From an uncultured Methanobacteriaceae archaeon (lineage in GTDB: Archaea > Methanobacteriota > Methanobacteria > Methanobacteriales > Methanobacteriaceae), in contig CAMYKT010000037.1 in assembly GCA_947259185.1 (NCBI GenBank), positions 1-14,848 of the forward strand: 14,848 nt of DNA. Direction: 5' to 3'. Positions 1-7,100 of the stretch are shown here, in pieces. The position numbers were made by a program, and so were the translations under genes. The notes under the pieces are model-generated. The model was not told where the DNA came from, searched no databases, and worked only from the letters and a program-made list of their open reading frames with translations. Position 1 is the stretch's first letter. Each line of letters opens with the position of its first letter.

Positions 1-4
1 GCTG

Positions 5-913
5 GTGGTTAAGTTGCAAATTGGATATTTATCCACACTGTATCATACCTCCTTTCAAATAAAAAATATCCAAACTAAAATTCAGGGCAATACCCTGGAA
101 TGGAAGTTATTTTCAACTGGTCCAGCCATGTTAGAAGCTTTTTCATCCGGTGAAATTGATCTGGGTTATATTGGATTACCTCCTGTTATAATAGGTTTAT
201 CTCGAGGGTTGAAATTAAAATGCGTGGCAGGAGGGCATATAGAAGGTACAGTTTTAGTAGCTACTGAAGAATTTGATTCCTATAATAATTCTACCGATAT
301 TGATAGTTTAATATCTCAATTTAAAGGAAAAACGATAGGAGTACCATCTAAAGGAAGTATACATGATGTTATTTTAAGAAAAATAACAGCAGGAACAGAT
401 ATTAAAATAAAAAATTATCCCTGGGCAGATTTCATACCCAGCGCACTCCAGGATGGAGCAATTGATGCGGGAGTAGGAACACCCGCCCTGGCTGTAGCTT
501 CCTCCCATTTAGCCTCAACCCACATCATAATACCTCCAAATTTTTTATGGCCCTGGAATCCCAGTTATGGAATAGTTTCATCAGAAGACCTGATAAATCA
601 GAATCCAGAATTTATAAAAGATTTTTTAGTAAATCATGAAAAAATGTGTAATTTTATCAAAAATAGCCCCATTCAAGCAGCGGAAATTGCCACTAAAGAA
701 TTGGGGATTAAGAATGTTAATTTTGGTGTGGAAATCTTTAAAATATCTCCCGGTTACTGTGCCAGTTTACCTCCAGAATATATAGAATCCAGCTTAAAGT
801 TTGTTCCAGAGTTACAAAAACAGGGTTATATTGAGTCTAAGTTTAATAAAAGCGATATATTTTACACTGAAATTATTAAAGAAGTTCATCCTGAAAATCA
901 CCACTACAAATAA
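5..913 (+). CDS. ABC transporter substrate-binding protein, nitrate/sulfonate/taurine (SsuA/NrtA) type, possibly 5'-truncated by the window
   Basis: The product resembles NMT1/SsuA/TauA-like solute-binding proteins, which capture small anions such as sulfonates or nitrate for an ABC importer. The N-terminus has the family opening LQIGYLSTLYH. It is followed by a TGPAMLEAFSSGEIDLGYIG segment (about residues 38-57), the ligand-proximal part in which a 'gene dose' helix leads into the DLGYIG strand, and then GLKLKCVAGG and KGKTIGVPSKGS. The visible length of 302 residues fits a mature binding protein. No signal peptide or lipobox is visible. The frame stays open to the window edge (the codon before the GTG at 5 is CTG), so a leader may lie upstream, or the GTG may be the true start. 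The sulfur-rich neighbourhood suggests a sulfonate or other sulfur compound as ligand, but nothing in the protein proves that. No permease or ATPase gene is in the window. Confidence 0.75.
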   Translation: MVKLQIGYLSTLYHTSFQIKNIQTKIQGNTLEWKLFSTGPAMLEAFSSGEIDLGYIGLPPVIIGLSRGLKLKCVAGGHIEGTVLVATEEFDSYNNSTDIDSLISQFKGKTIGVPSKGSIHDVILRKITAGTDIKIKNYPWADFIPSALQDGAIDAGVGTPALAVASSHLASTHIIIPPNFLWPWNPSYGIVSSEDLINQNPEFIKDFLVNHEKMCNFIKNSPIQAAEIATKELGIKNVNFGVEIFKISPGYCASLPPEYIESSLKFVPELQKQGYIESKFNKSDIFYTEIIKEVHPENHHYK

Positions 914-954
914 TTAAAATCTTTTATTATTTATAGAATTAAGAATCATATGCA

Positions 955-960
955 TTTTTT
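955..960 (+). terminator. T-run after the ABC binding-protein gene
   Basis: Six T residues lie 42 bases after the stop codon in an AT-rich convergent intergenic stretch. Archaeal termination uses oligo-T without needing a hairpin, so this is a plausible but weak terminator. Confidence 0.35.
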
Positions 961-990
961 AATTATCACTTTTTAAAATTATTCTAAAAC

Positions 991-999
991 AAAAAAAAA
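991..999 (-). terminator. T9 terminator of the NifX-like gene
   Basis: Nine A residues on the plus strand read as T9 on the minus strand, 25 bases past the stop codon of the NifX-like gene. This is the strongest oligo-T run in the convergent spacer 914-1023, which holds nothing else recognisable. Confidence 0.5.
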
Positions 1000-1023
1000 T
1001 TACGTAAAAAATAAAAGGTATAT

Positions 1024-1416
1024 TCAAGAAAACACCCGGGGTGGTTTTTGAATATTTTCCAGAAATTTATTTTTTGATCTGCTACTTCCCAGACGTTTCA
1101 GGGCATTTTCTATGGGCATATTAATTCCAAATGATCTAATACCTTGAAGAGATAATTTATTATTAGCTGCTGGACCAATTTGAGATGCCAGGAGATATTT
1201 GCAATCACTGATTATTTTCATGCTATTATATAGCATTTTTTCATGTTCTTCCAATTTCTCCGAAGGTGGGCTATTGTCCCTGGTTTCAATATACTGGTAG
1301 GAACCGTCTTCATCTATCTGGTATATCAGAAATTTAGTGGCCCTTCCAAAATGTTCGTCAATCATTTTTCCATTTTTACTACAAATTGCTACTTTAAATG
1401 ATATTTCAATCACCAT
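1024..1416 (-). CDS. NifX/NifB-C-terminal-like (dinitrogenase Fe-Mo cofactor biosynthesis domain) protein
   Basis: This 130-residue protein is a stand-alone domain of the NifX/NafY/VnfX family, small proteins that bind and carry Fe-S cluster precursors. The diagnostic segment is at residues 8-33: KVAICSKNGKMIDEHFGRA, with HFG at 22-24. A second family-like stretch, LLASQIGPAANNKL, follows near residues 75-88. Many methanogen genomes carry such domains outside nitrogenase loci, so nitrogen fixation should not be inferred. The gene diverges from the PatB-like lyase. Its ATG at 1416 has no clear Shine-Dalgarno sequence. The likely TATA box (1453-1460) places transcription start near 1430, giving a very short leader, with a perfect operator palindrome (1424-1439) over it. 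Its role here, perhaps Fe-S or sulfur handling, is inferred from the shared operator only. Confidence 0.8.
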   Translation of the reverse strand: MVIEISFKVAICSKNGKMIDEHFGRATKFLIYQIDEDGSYQYIETRDNSPPSEKLEEHEKMLYNSMKIISDCKYLLASQIGPAANNKLSLQGIRSFGINMPIENALKRLGSSRSKNKFLENIQKPPRVFS

Positions 1417-1423
1417 AATAAAT

Positions 1424-1439
1424 TATAACAATTGTTATA
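1424..1439. promoter_or_regulatory. Operator palindrome 1 (NifX-like promoter)
   Basis: TATAACAATTGTTATA, a perfect 16-base palindrome. For the leftward gene it sits 13 bases downstream of a TTTATAAA box (1453-1460), over the predicted transcription start and 7 bases from the start codon. This position fits a repressor site. It is identical to the sites at 1498-1513 and 11462-11477. Confidence 0.75.
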
Positions 1440-1497
1440 TTTTAGTTCGGTATTTATAAATCTATCGTAATTATATAAGGATAATCAAAAAAATTTA

Positions 1498-1513
1498 TAT
1501 AACAATTGTTATA
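1498..1513. promoter_or_regulatory. Operator palindrome 2 (PatB-like promoter)
   Basis: TATAACAATTGTTATA, a second perfect copy in the same divergent spacer, centred 74 bases from the first. For the rightward gene a TTATATAA box lies at 1471-1478, placing transcription start at the left edge of the palindrome. The leader to the ATG at 1544 is about 40 bases and lacks a good Shine-Dalgarno sequence. Confidence 0.75.
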
Positions 1514-1543
1514 GGATATTAATAATTAATTGGGAACCTGAAA

Positions 1544-2746
1544 ATGAAATACGATTTTAATCAAATAATTAATAGAAAAAAAACCAATTGTTTAAAATGG
1601 GATGGAATATCTTCCTATTTTGAGTGTGAAGACCTCCTTCCTCTATGGGTAGCAGACATGGATTTTCCAGTGGCCCAACCCATAGTTGATGCCCTGAAAA
1701 AAAGAGCTGCCCATCCTTTTTATGGATATACCCTGCCTGGAAAAGGTGTTATTGAATCTGTGATAGATAGGATGTGGAAAAAATTCAAGTGGAAAATCAA
1801 GCCAGAATGGATTTTATTCACCCCCGGGGTGGTTCCCGCTTTGCATGTAGCAGTAAGATCCCTTACCCAGCCTGGAGATGAAATTCTTCTACAAGAACCA
1901 GTATACCACCCTTTTTTTGGTGTGGTAAAAAATAGTGGTTGTCACATCATTAATAATCCCCTTAAATTAGTTAAGGGTAGATATGAGATGGATTATGTAA
2001 ATTTAGAATCAAAATTTCATAAAAATACCCGCCGTTTAAAAAATAAATCCCGTATTAAGGCTATTATATTCTGCAATCCCCACAATCCAGTAGGGAGAGT
2101 ATGGGAAAAAGAAGAAATAAAGAAAATGGGTGAAATTGTTATTGGTAATGGTGCCGTGGTAATATCTGATGAAATACATTGTGAGATACTATTTAAGGGA
2201 TATGAACATATCAGTTTTGCCACCATATCCCCTGAATTTGAACAAAACTGCATAGTTTGCACCTCTCCTAGCAAAACCTTTAACCTGGCTGGACTGGAAG
2301 TTTCTGCCATAATAATTCCCAATGATGAAATCCGGGAAAGATATATTAACACCCAATCAGGCATTGTACCTTTACCCAATTTATTTGGATATACTGCTTT
2401 AGAAGTAGCATATAAACAGGGAGATGAGTGGCTAGAACAGGTAATGAGTTATTTACAGGAAAACCTCGAATTTTTAAAAAAATATTTCACATCCAGAATA
2501 CCTCAGATAAAAATCATAGAGCCCCAGGGGACTTATTTAATATGGCTGGATTGCCGGGAACTGGGCCTGGATAATGAATCACTAAAAGATTTTATGCAGC
2601 ATAAGGCTCGGGTAGGGTTGGAAGATGGTTATATCTTTGGGGAAAAAGGCAGTGGATTTATGAGGATGAATATTGCCTGTCCAAGAATAATCCTAGAACA
2701 GGCAGCAGAGAGAATAGAAAAACAGGTTAGTCTACTTAAAAAATGA
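1544..2746 (+). CDS. patB: PatB/MalY-type PLP-dependent C-S lyase (cystathionine beta-lyase or cysteine desulfhydrase)
   Basis: This is a fold-type I PLP enzyme of the MalY/PatB branch of class I aminotransferases, which cleaves the C-S bond of cystathionine (giving homocysteine) or of cysteine (giving sulfide), with pyruvate and ammonia. The N-terminus DFNQIINRKKTNCLKWDG and LPLWVADMDFPVAQP are typical of this branch. The PLP site shows NPHNPVGRVW, ISDEIHCEI (the Asp that binds the pyridine nitrogen) and SPSKTFNLAGLE, whose Lys forms the Schiff base. Length (400 residues) is normal. Around residues 150-170 it has a basic stretch, FHKNTRRLKNKSRIK, before the KAIIFCNPHNP strand. It converges on the ThiS-like gene with a 20-base gap. 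The perfect operator just upstream ties it to the metX/metY and cysS units. Whether it makes homocysteine or releases sulfide from cysteine cannot be told from sequence. Confidence 0.85.
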   Translation: MKYDFNQIINRKKTNCLKWDGISSYFECEDLLPLWVADMDFPVAQPIVDALKKRAAHPFYGYTLPGKGVIESVIDRMWKKFKWKIKPEWILFTPGVVPALHVAVRSLTQPGDEILLQEPVYHPFFGVVKNSGCHIINNPLKLVKGRYEMDYVNLESKFHKNTRRLKNKSRIKAIIFCNPHNPVGRVWEKEEIKKMGEIVIGNGAVVISDEIHCEILFKGYEHISFATISPEFEQNCIVCTSPSKTFNLAGLEVSAIIIPNDEIRERYINTQSGIVPLPNLFGYTALEVAYKQGDEWLEQVMSYLQENLEFLKKYFTSRIPQIKIIEPQGTYLIWLDCRELGLDNESLKDFMQHKARVGLEDGYIFGEKGSGFMRMNIACPRIILEQAAERIEKQVSLLKK

Positions 2747-2766
2747 TTTAGCCACCATGAACAAAC

Positions 2767-2973
2767 CTACCCACCATGAATCATTTTTAAAATTTTAATC
2801 TCATCCCTGGAACTTAAAATTTCACTTTCACGAACAATTTCCCCGTTTTTAATGATGGTACCCTCAAATAAACTAATGCCCAGTTTATGCATCACTTCTT
2901 TTCCTGTGAGTTCATCACCAGCTATCTCTTTTTTTGTATTATTTCCCATACCATCGGTAATAATAATGTGCAA
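2767..2973 (-). CDS. ThiS/MoaD-like beta-grasp sulfur carrier protein ending in Gly-Gly
   Basis: The product has 68 residues, the usual size of ThiS/MoaD/SAMP proteins. It ends in KILKMIHGG: a C-terminal diglycine that an E1-like enzyme adenylates and converts to a thiocarboxylate for sulfur transfer. The interior fits a beta-grasp fold: an opening strand MHIIITDG, an ELTGKEVMHKLGI helix, and TIIKNGEIV followed by SSRDEIKILKMI. The start is TTG at 2973, chosen because AAAGGAGG (2981-2988) lies 7 bases upstream. It is downstream of hdrA on the same strand but has its own promoter and operator (2991-3006). The obvious partner is the ThiF/MoeB-like enzyme at 7170-8180, which carries the same operator. 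It could serve thiamine, molybdopterin/tungstopterin, tRNA thiolation or cysteine/homocysteine synthesis; the sequence does not decide. Confidence 0.85.
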   Translation of the reverse strand: MHIIITDGMGNNTKKEIAGDELTGKEVMHKLGISLFEGTIIKNGEIVRESEILSSRDEIKILKMIHGG

Positions 2974-2980
2974 GGTTAAG

Positions 2981-2988
2981 CCTCCTTT
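2981..2988 (-). promoter_or_regulatory. Shine-Dalgarno site fixing the TTG start of the ThiS-like gene
   Basis: AAAGGAGG on the minus strand is a near-complete match to the archaeal anti-SD, 7 bases before TTG at 2973. It justifies the non-ATG start over the internal ATG at codon 9. Confidence 0.8.
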
Positions 2989-2990
2989 AA

Positions 2991-3006
2991 TATAACTATT
3001 GTTAAC
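2991..3006. promoter_or_regulatory. Operator 3 (ThiS-like promoter)
   Basis: Plus-strand TATAACTATTGTTAAC matches the palindrome in the AAC/GTT core and most flanking positions. A TATA-like AATTTATG lies just upstream on the minus strand (about 3012-3020), so the site overlaps the expected start of transcription. Its left end adjoins the Shine-Dalgarno sequence. Confidence 0.6.
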
Positions 3007-3049
3007 TTAAAACATAAATTTTATGGTCATGGATATAGCATCCAAACCT

Positions 3050-3055
3050 AAAAAA
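3050..3055 (-). terminator. T6 at the end of the hdrCBA-like operon
   Basis: The stop codon of hdrA is followed at once by T6 on the minus strand. It probably separates the hdr unit from the separately promoted ThiS-like gene. Confidence 0.45.
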
Positions 3056-5413
3056 TTAAATTTCCCTCGTAATATCCTCAAAAAAGCGGGTAAATTGTTG
3101 GGCTAATCCCCGGTAGTGAGGGGCATAAGCTTTATAGAATCGTAATCTATCAGAGGGGATTCCCTGATTTTTAACTGACTCGCTTAATTCTTTTATCTTG
3201 GCTTTATGGGCCTCCAGCATACACTCATCTGGATATTCCGCCATAAGTACTCCATCTGCCCCGTGCAAAAAGGCATACATCAGATGATGAGGCATAATCC
3301 GGTTAATAGAAGGTATTTTAATAATACGTATAGCTTCCGGGTAACATAATCGGTTATTTCCTATGGCATCAGCGGCGGTGTAGCCCACATTATCCAGGAA
3401 TGCCAGTATACGTATTTCTCCCTCTTTTTTATCGCTTAGAAGTCCCCTTATCTGAGCATAGAGTTCCAGATCATTTATACCTTTAATTTCAATGGCTTCC
3501 TGAGGGCATTGCCCGGCACAGGCCCCGCAACCCCGGCAGGCCATGGGATCAATGGCCATATTCTCTTCATCACGGTAAACTGCCTTGAATCCACAAATGT
3601 CCATACATTTACCACAGAGATTACACTGAGAGGTTTTAATTACTGCTACAGGGGGTTCAGCTTCAGTTCCGCTTTTTATCTGTTCTGATACTTTAGCTGC
3701 AGCAGCATTAGCCTGAGATACACTATCGGTTATATCCTTAGGTCCCTGGGCTGTTCCACATACAAAAACCCTTTCCATATCTGTATTTACCGGTTTAATT
3801 TTGGAGTGTTTTTCTTTGATAAATAGATCCTGGCTGAGTCCCACATTGAATTTCTGGGCAATGCGCATGGTACCGGGAGAAGGTTCTATGGCTTCAGAGA
3901 GTACCACCATATCTGTTTCAATTTCCAGGGGTTTTCTCTCCAGTGTATCTTCTACCCGCACCACCAGTTTATCATCTTTTTTAGTTACTTCACCTGGTCG
4001 ACCTCTTATGAGTTTTATGTCTTTATCCTGTACATAGCGGAGGTAATTTTCATACATTCCCACGGTCCGCATATCAGTGTAACATATCACCACTTCTGTT
4101 TCAGGAAAACGTTCCCGGATGATACTGGCATGTTTTAAGGCTACCATACAACATACTTTAGAGCAGTACCTTTTACCATCATCTTTTTCATCCCGGGATC
4201 CGGTGCACTGCACCATCACCACTCTTTCTGGCCTTTTTCCATCAGAGATTTTCAATAGTTCACCCTGAGTAGGTCCATTAACCCCCAGGATTCGAGCCAG
4301 GTCCATCTGGGATATTACATCATCAAAACGCTGGTAACCATATTCTGGTCTTTTATTCAAATCAAAACTTTCATGGCCGGTGGCAATTACCACGTTACCT
4401 GCCTCTAAGGGAATGATTTCTGATTTTAGATTGAAGTCAATAGCCCCCACGGTGCAGACTTTCTCACATTTTCCACAGCGTATACAGTTTTCCAGGTCAA
4501 TGTTATACACATCTGGAACTGCCTGGGCAAATGGTTTATATATGGCCTTACGGGTGGTCATCTTCTGGTTCCATTCATCAGGAACATCCACCGGACAAAC
4601 TTCCACACAACGACCACAGGAAATGCACAAATCCTCATGGACAAATCCAGTTTGTTTTTCTAATATAATTTTAAAATGGGTGGAACGTCTTCCGGCACGT
4701 AGGAGGTTGGTTTTAGTAAGAATCCGGATATTTTTATGGTTTATTACCTCATTTATAATGGGATTTAAAATACAAAGGGAACACTCCTCGGCTAATTTTT
4801 CCGGAGAAAAAACTTTACCAATTTTTACCATGTTACCCCCAATGGTGGGGTTTTTTTCAATAATACAGGTTTTGACTCCTTGATTAGCCAGTGATAAAGC
4901 CGCGGTAATACCAGAGATTCCTCCACCAAAAACAGCAGCGCTTTTTTCAGTTTGACGTATTATTTTATCCAATGCCTGGGCCTTTTTAACCTTTTCTACA
5001 CCAGATTGAGTTAATTCAATGGCTTTTTTGGTGGCTTTAGCTGAATCTGAGTGTACCCAGGAGCACTGTTCTCTGATATTAACCATTTCCACCATGTAGG
5101 GGTTTAATAAATCAGCGTAGTTCTGGAAAGTTTTAAGGTGGGTGATAGGTGAACAGGCCGCAATAACCACCCGGTCCAGTTCCTTATCAATTATTTCTTC
5201 CCGGATATGGCGCCGGCAGTTAAGAGAACACAGGTTTTCAAATTCTCCTACAAAGTCCGCCTGGATACTATCCTTTAATTTAGCCATGTCCACCGTATGG
5301 GATATATTTCCTCCACATCGACAAAGGAATACCCCTACCTTTTCTGGATTTTTAGTATCTTCCTCTTTAGTAAGAGGATGGTTTTTTTCCAATTTTGATT
5401 TGGTGGTGCTCAT
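3056..5413 (-). CDS. hdrA: HdrA-like FAD/Fe-S protein with a C-terminal MvhD-like domain (QmoB/HdrA2 architecture)
   Basis: This 785-residue protein is homologous to heterodisulfide reductase subunit A, the FAD-containing electron-bifurcation subunit. In order: an N-terminal HdrA domain (VGVFLCRCGGNIS at 26-38, CSLNCRRHI, VVIAACSP); a dinucleotide fold (VFGGGISGITAA, 161-172); two 4Fe-4S motifs (Cys 263/266/269/273 and 310/313/316/320); the HdrA signature GSRDEKDDGKRYCSKVCC (405-422); a second ferredoxin pair (Cys 597/600/603/607 and 626/629/632/636); and a C-terminal MvhD-like domain (about 667-780). HdrA-MvhD fusions are known in QmoB and in HdrA2 of Methanosarcina. Here the cysteines that hold the MvhD 2Fe-2S cluster are not recognisable at the expected places. 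It is the last gene of an hdrC-hdrB-hdrA order, 21 bases after hdrB. With its own HdrB and HdrC variants it is probably a paralogue, not the main heterodisulfide reductase. Confidence 0.88.
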   Translation of the reverse strand: MSTTKSKLEKNHPLTKEEDTKNPEKVGVFLCRCGGNISHTVDMAKLKDSIQADFVGEFENLCSLNCRRHIREEIIDKELDRVVIAACSPITHLKTFQNYADLLNPYMVEMVNIREQCSWVHSDSAKATKKAIELTQSGVEKVKKAQALDKIIRQTEKSAAVFGGGISGITAALSLANQGVKTCIIEKNPTIGGNMVKIGKVFSPEKLAEECSLCILNPIINEVINHKNIRILTKTNLLRAGRRSTHFKIILEKQTGFVHEDLCISCGRCVEVCPVDVPDEWNQKMTTRKAIYKPFAQAVPDVYNIDLENCIRCGKCEKVCTVGAIDFNLKSEIIPLEAGNVVIATGHESFDLNKRPEYGYQRFDDVISQMDLARILGVNGPTQGELLKISDGKRPERVVMVQCTGSRDEKDDGKRYCSKVCCMVALKHASIIRERFPETEVVICYTDMRTVGMYENYLRYVQDKDIKLIRGRPGEVTKKDDKLVVRVEDTLERKPLEIETDMVVLSEAIEPSPGTMRIAQKFNVGLSQDLFIKEKHSKIKPVNTDMERVFVCGTAQGPKDITDSVSQANAAAAKVSEQIKSGTEAEPPVAVIKTSQCNLCGKCMDICGFKAVYRDEENMAIDPMACRGCGACAGQCPQEAIEIKGINDLELYAQIRGLLSDKKEGEIRILAFLDNVGYTAADAIGNNRLCYPEAIRIIKIPSINRIMPHHLMYAFLHGADGVLMAEYPDECMLEAHKAKIKELSESVKNQGIPSDRLRFYKAYAPHYRGLAQQFTRFFEDITREI

Positions 5414-5434
5414 TATAATCAGATTTTAAATTTA

Positions 5435-6379
5435 TTATTCTACAGGGGATTTATTTTTTATTTTTTCCAGTAGCCCTTCTAACGGGACAGAATGGGTTTG
5501 TATCCCTGCTATTTTATAGGGGTCCGCGCCCATGGCCAGGGCCATTAGCTGGGCAATATTTAAATGAGTCAGATTTAGTTTTCTTCCCAGTTCTTTTTCC
5601 AGTACAGGCTGATAGCGATCCAGTTGCATCTGACAGTTGGGACACATGTGCAAAAGCAGGTCCGCTTCACCCTCCAGGGCCAAAAGCTTATCTGCGGTGG
5701 CAGATAATGATAAATCCCGGTTGGCAAATCTCTGACTAAAACCTGCCCCACAGGTGGCTTTTTTAAAATCATACCAGTCCACCACCTGGGCCCCGCAACT
5801 ACTGGAGAGTTCATCCAGTACCATGGGGTTACGGGAAGGGGTTATAGAATCTTCAGGATAAACCTTGCAGTAGTGGCAGGCATGGTGACTGGCTATTTTA
5901 ATACCAGATAAATCCAGTTTAATCTCCTTAGAAATTTTTTCTTTCAGGGAATGGAATACTTCCACCACATGGAAGATATTATGCTCACTGCTTAGATCAC
6001 CGGCCTGGTATTGCATATGGGATAGGCCTGCTTTTTTTAATATATCATTAACTTCCTGGCGGGCATTTTCATTGGAATTTAATAATTTTATGGTTTTTTT
6101 CATAATTGCATAGCAGGTGGAACATAAGGTGGTGATATTCTCATGACCACTGCGGCGGGCCAGATAGAAATTCCGGACGGCCAGGGCGGTGGTGGATAGC
6201 TGGTCAAAAAGATCATAGTAATATCCCAGACCGGTGCAGCAGGACTGGTCTGGATCAACCCGGTACTCCACTCCCATTTTATCAAAAATGTACCGGGTGG
6301 ATGACTCCACTCCCGGGTATTCCACATTAACCAGACAGCTTTTAAATAAAAGAATATTTTTGTGAGGAATTTTTTTCAT
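5435..6379 (-). CDS. hdrB: HdrB-like protein (two CCG domains, second motif lacking one Cys)
   Basis: This 314-residue protein resembles heterodisulfide reductase subunit B, which holds two noncubane 4Fe-4S clusters in CCG domains and is the site of disulfide reduction. The N-terminal domain is complete: Cys15, Cys47-Cys48 and Cys86/Cys89. The C-terminal domain has Cys168 or Cys171, then ATCGAG with a single Cys210 where the family has CCGAG, and the CPNC pair Cys246/Cys249. Thus Thr209 replaces one expected ligand. An ATG at 6379 with AAGGAT upstream is a good start. It sits between hdrC (a 64-base gap containing no obvious promoter) and hdrA. The substrate may be CoM-S-S-CoB or another disulfide, or a persulfide or thiocarboxylate; the altered cluster site argues that chemistry could differ at that cluster. 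Confidence 0.85.
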   Translation of the reverse strand: MKKIPHKNILLFKSCLVNVEYPGVESSTRYIFDKMGVEYRVDPDQSCCTGLGYYYDLFDQLSTTALAVRNFYLARRSGHENITTLCSTCYAIMKKTIKLLNSNENARQEVNDILKKAGLSHMQYQAGDLSSEHNIFHVVEVFHSLKEKISKEIKLDLSGIKIASHHACHYCKVYPEDSITPSRNPMVLDELSSSCGAQVVDWYDFKKATCGAGFSQRFANRDLSLSATADKLLALEGEADLLLHMCPNCQMQLDRYQPVLEKELGRKLNLTHLNIAQLMALAMGADPYKIAGIQTHSVPLEGLLEKIKNKSPVE

Positions 6380-6443
6380 CTTATATCCTTACTTAGTTTT
6401 TTAAATAAATTAGGGAATTCTTAAATAAAAATAATTAGACTAT

Positions 6444-7037
6444 TCAGGATTCATGGCATCTTTTAAATTCTTCTAGACGACTGGTAAATCCAGATGAGCT
6501 TAGGATACTTTTAACTTCTTCTAAGGCCTCTCCTTTGAGATTGTAGTCTTCAAGTCCCAAATCATGGCGGATATCCTCCAGGTTGATTTTAAGTTCCACA
6601 TACTTCTGGCCAAAGTCGGCTACCAGACCATCGAAAAAGTCGCTGGGAATGGAACCCACCCCAAAGTCCAGGTAACTGTAACCATATGCCAGGAATTCAT
6701 AGATCCGGGCATTGTTTTCCCCTTTTAGTAGAATTTTTTGTCTTAAAATCTGGTTAACTATACAGGGACTGTTGTTGGCCGGGCAGTTACTGCCGCAGGT
6801 ATAACAGTAAAAACAGTTCCATATATCAGGGTTATTCATTATTTCTGGATTATTATCCCGGACCATTTTAACCATTTCCCGGGGATCATAGTCACTGTGC
6901 CGGGCGGCAGGACAATTGGAGGTGCAAAGACCACACTGTAAGCATCGTTTAATTCCCATTTCAGGAAAAGCCCGATAATCGTTTCTTACATCTTCTAATA
7001 GAGAATCTGTATCTCCTTTAGGGTCTTTTTTTATCAT
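6444..7037 (-). CDS. hdrC: HdrC-like 4Fe-4S electron-transfer protein
   Basis: This protein of about 197 residues resembles heterodisulfide reductase subunit C, which passes electrons from HdrA to HdrB. Two 4Fe-4S motifs are plain: CLQCGLCTSNCP (Cys 32/35/38/42) and CFYCYTCGSNCP (Cys 75/78/81/85), the second being the usual CxxCYxCxxxCP of HdrC. The rest is helical, with EALEEVKSILSSSGF near the C-terminus as in HdrC tails. The start is ATG at 7037 because GAGGT (7046-7050) lies 8 bases upstream; an in-frame ATG at 7052 would add five residues but has no comparable site. It is the first gene of the hdr unit. Its promoter has no palindrome of the regulon type and instead shows a tandem repeat (7101-7131). 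Confidence 0.85.
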   Translation of the reverse strand: MIKKDPKGDTDSLLEDVRNDYRAFPEMGIKRCLQCGLCTSNCPAARHSDYDPREMVKMVRDNNPEIMNNPDIWNCFYCYTCGSNCPANNSPCIVNQILRQKILLKGENNARIYEFLAYGYSYLDFGVGSIPSDFFDGLVADFGQKYVELKINLEDIRHDLGLEDYNLKGEALEEVKSILSSSGFTSRLEEFKRCHES

Positions 7038-7045
7038 TAAATAGG

Positions 7046-7050
7046 ACCTC
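7046..7050 (-). promoter_or_regulatory. Shine-Dalgarno site choosing the hdrC start at 7037
   Basis: GAGGT on the minus strand lies 8 bases before ATG 7037 and inside the short extension that would be coded from ATG 7052. This supports the inner start. Confidence 0.5.
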
Positions 7051-7100
7051 ATAAAACAATCAGTATTAATTAAGAGTAAATCATTATAGACTTAGTTCCA

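Noticed and set aside
1024..1416. Evidence of nitrogen fixation
   Set aside because: The NifX-like domain alone is not proof. No nifHDK or nifB core is present, and the context is sulfur metabolism.
1424..1513. SurR, NrpR or MsvR operator as the identity of the palindrome
   Set aside because: SurR sites are GTTnnnAAC with tandem spacing, NrpR sites are GGAA-N6-TTCC, and MsvR sites are built on TTCG/CGAA. The palindrome here is AAC-N4-GTT with ATA flanks and fits none of them.
4380..4883. Long open frame on the plus strand inside the hdrA region
   Set aside because: It is antisense to the ferredoxin and FAD part of hdrA, whose motifs are unmistakable. The antisense product shows no recognisable domain and no ribosome-binding site was seen.
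5575..6327. Alternative minus-strand frames within hdrB
   Set aside because: They lie in another frame of hdrB and encode Trp/Pro-rich products without family features, while hdrB carries intact CCG motifs.
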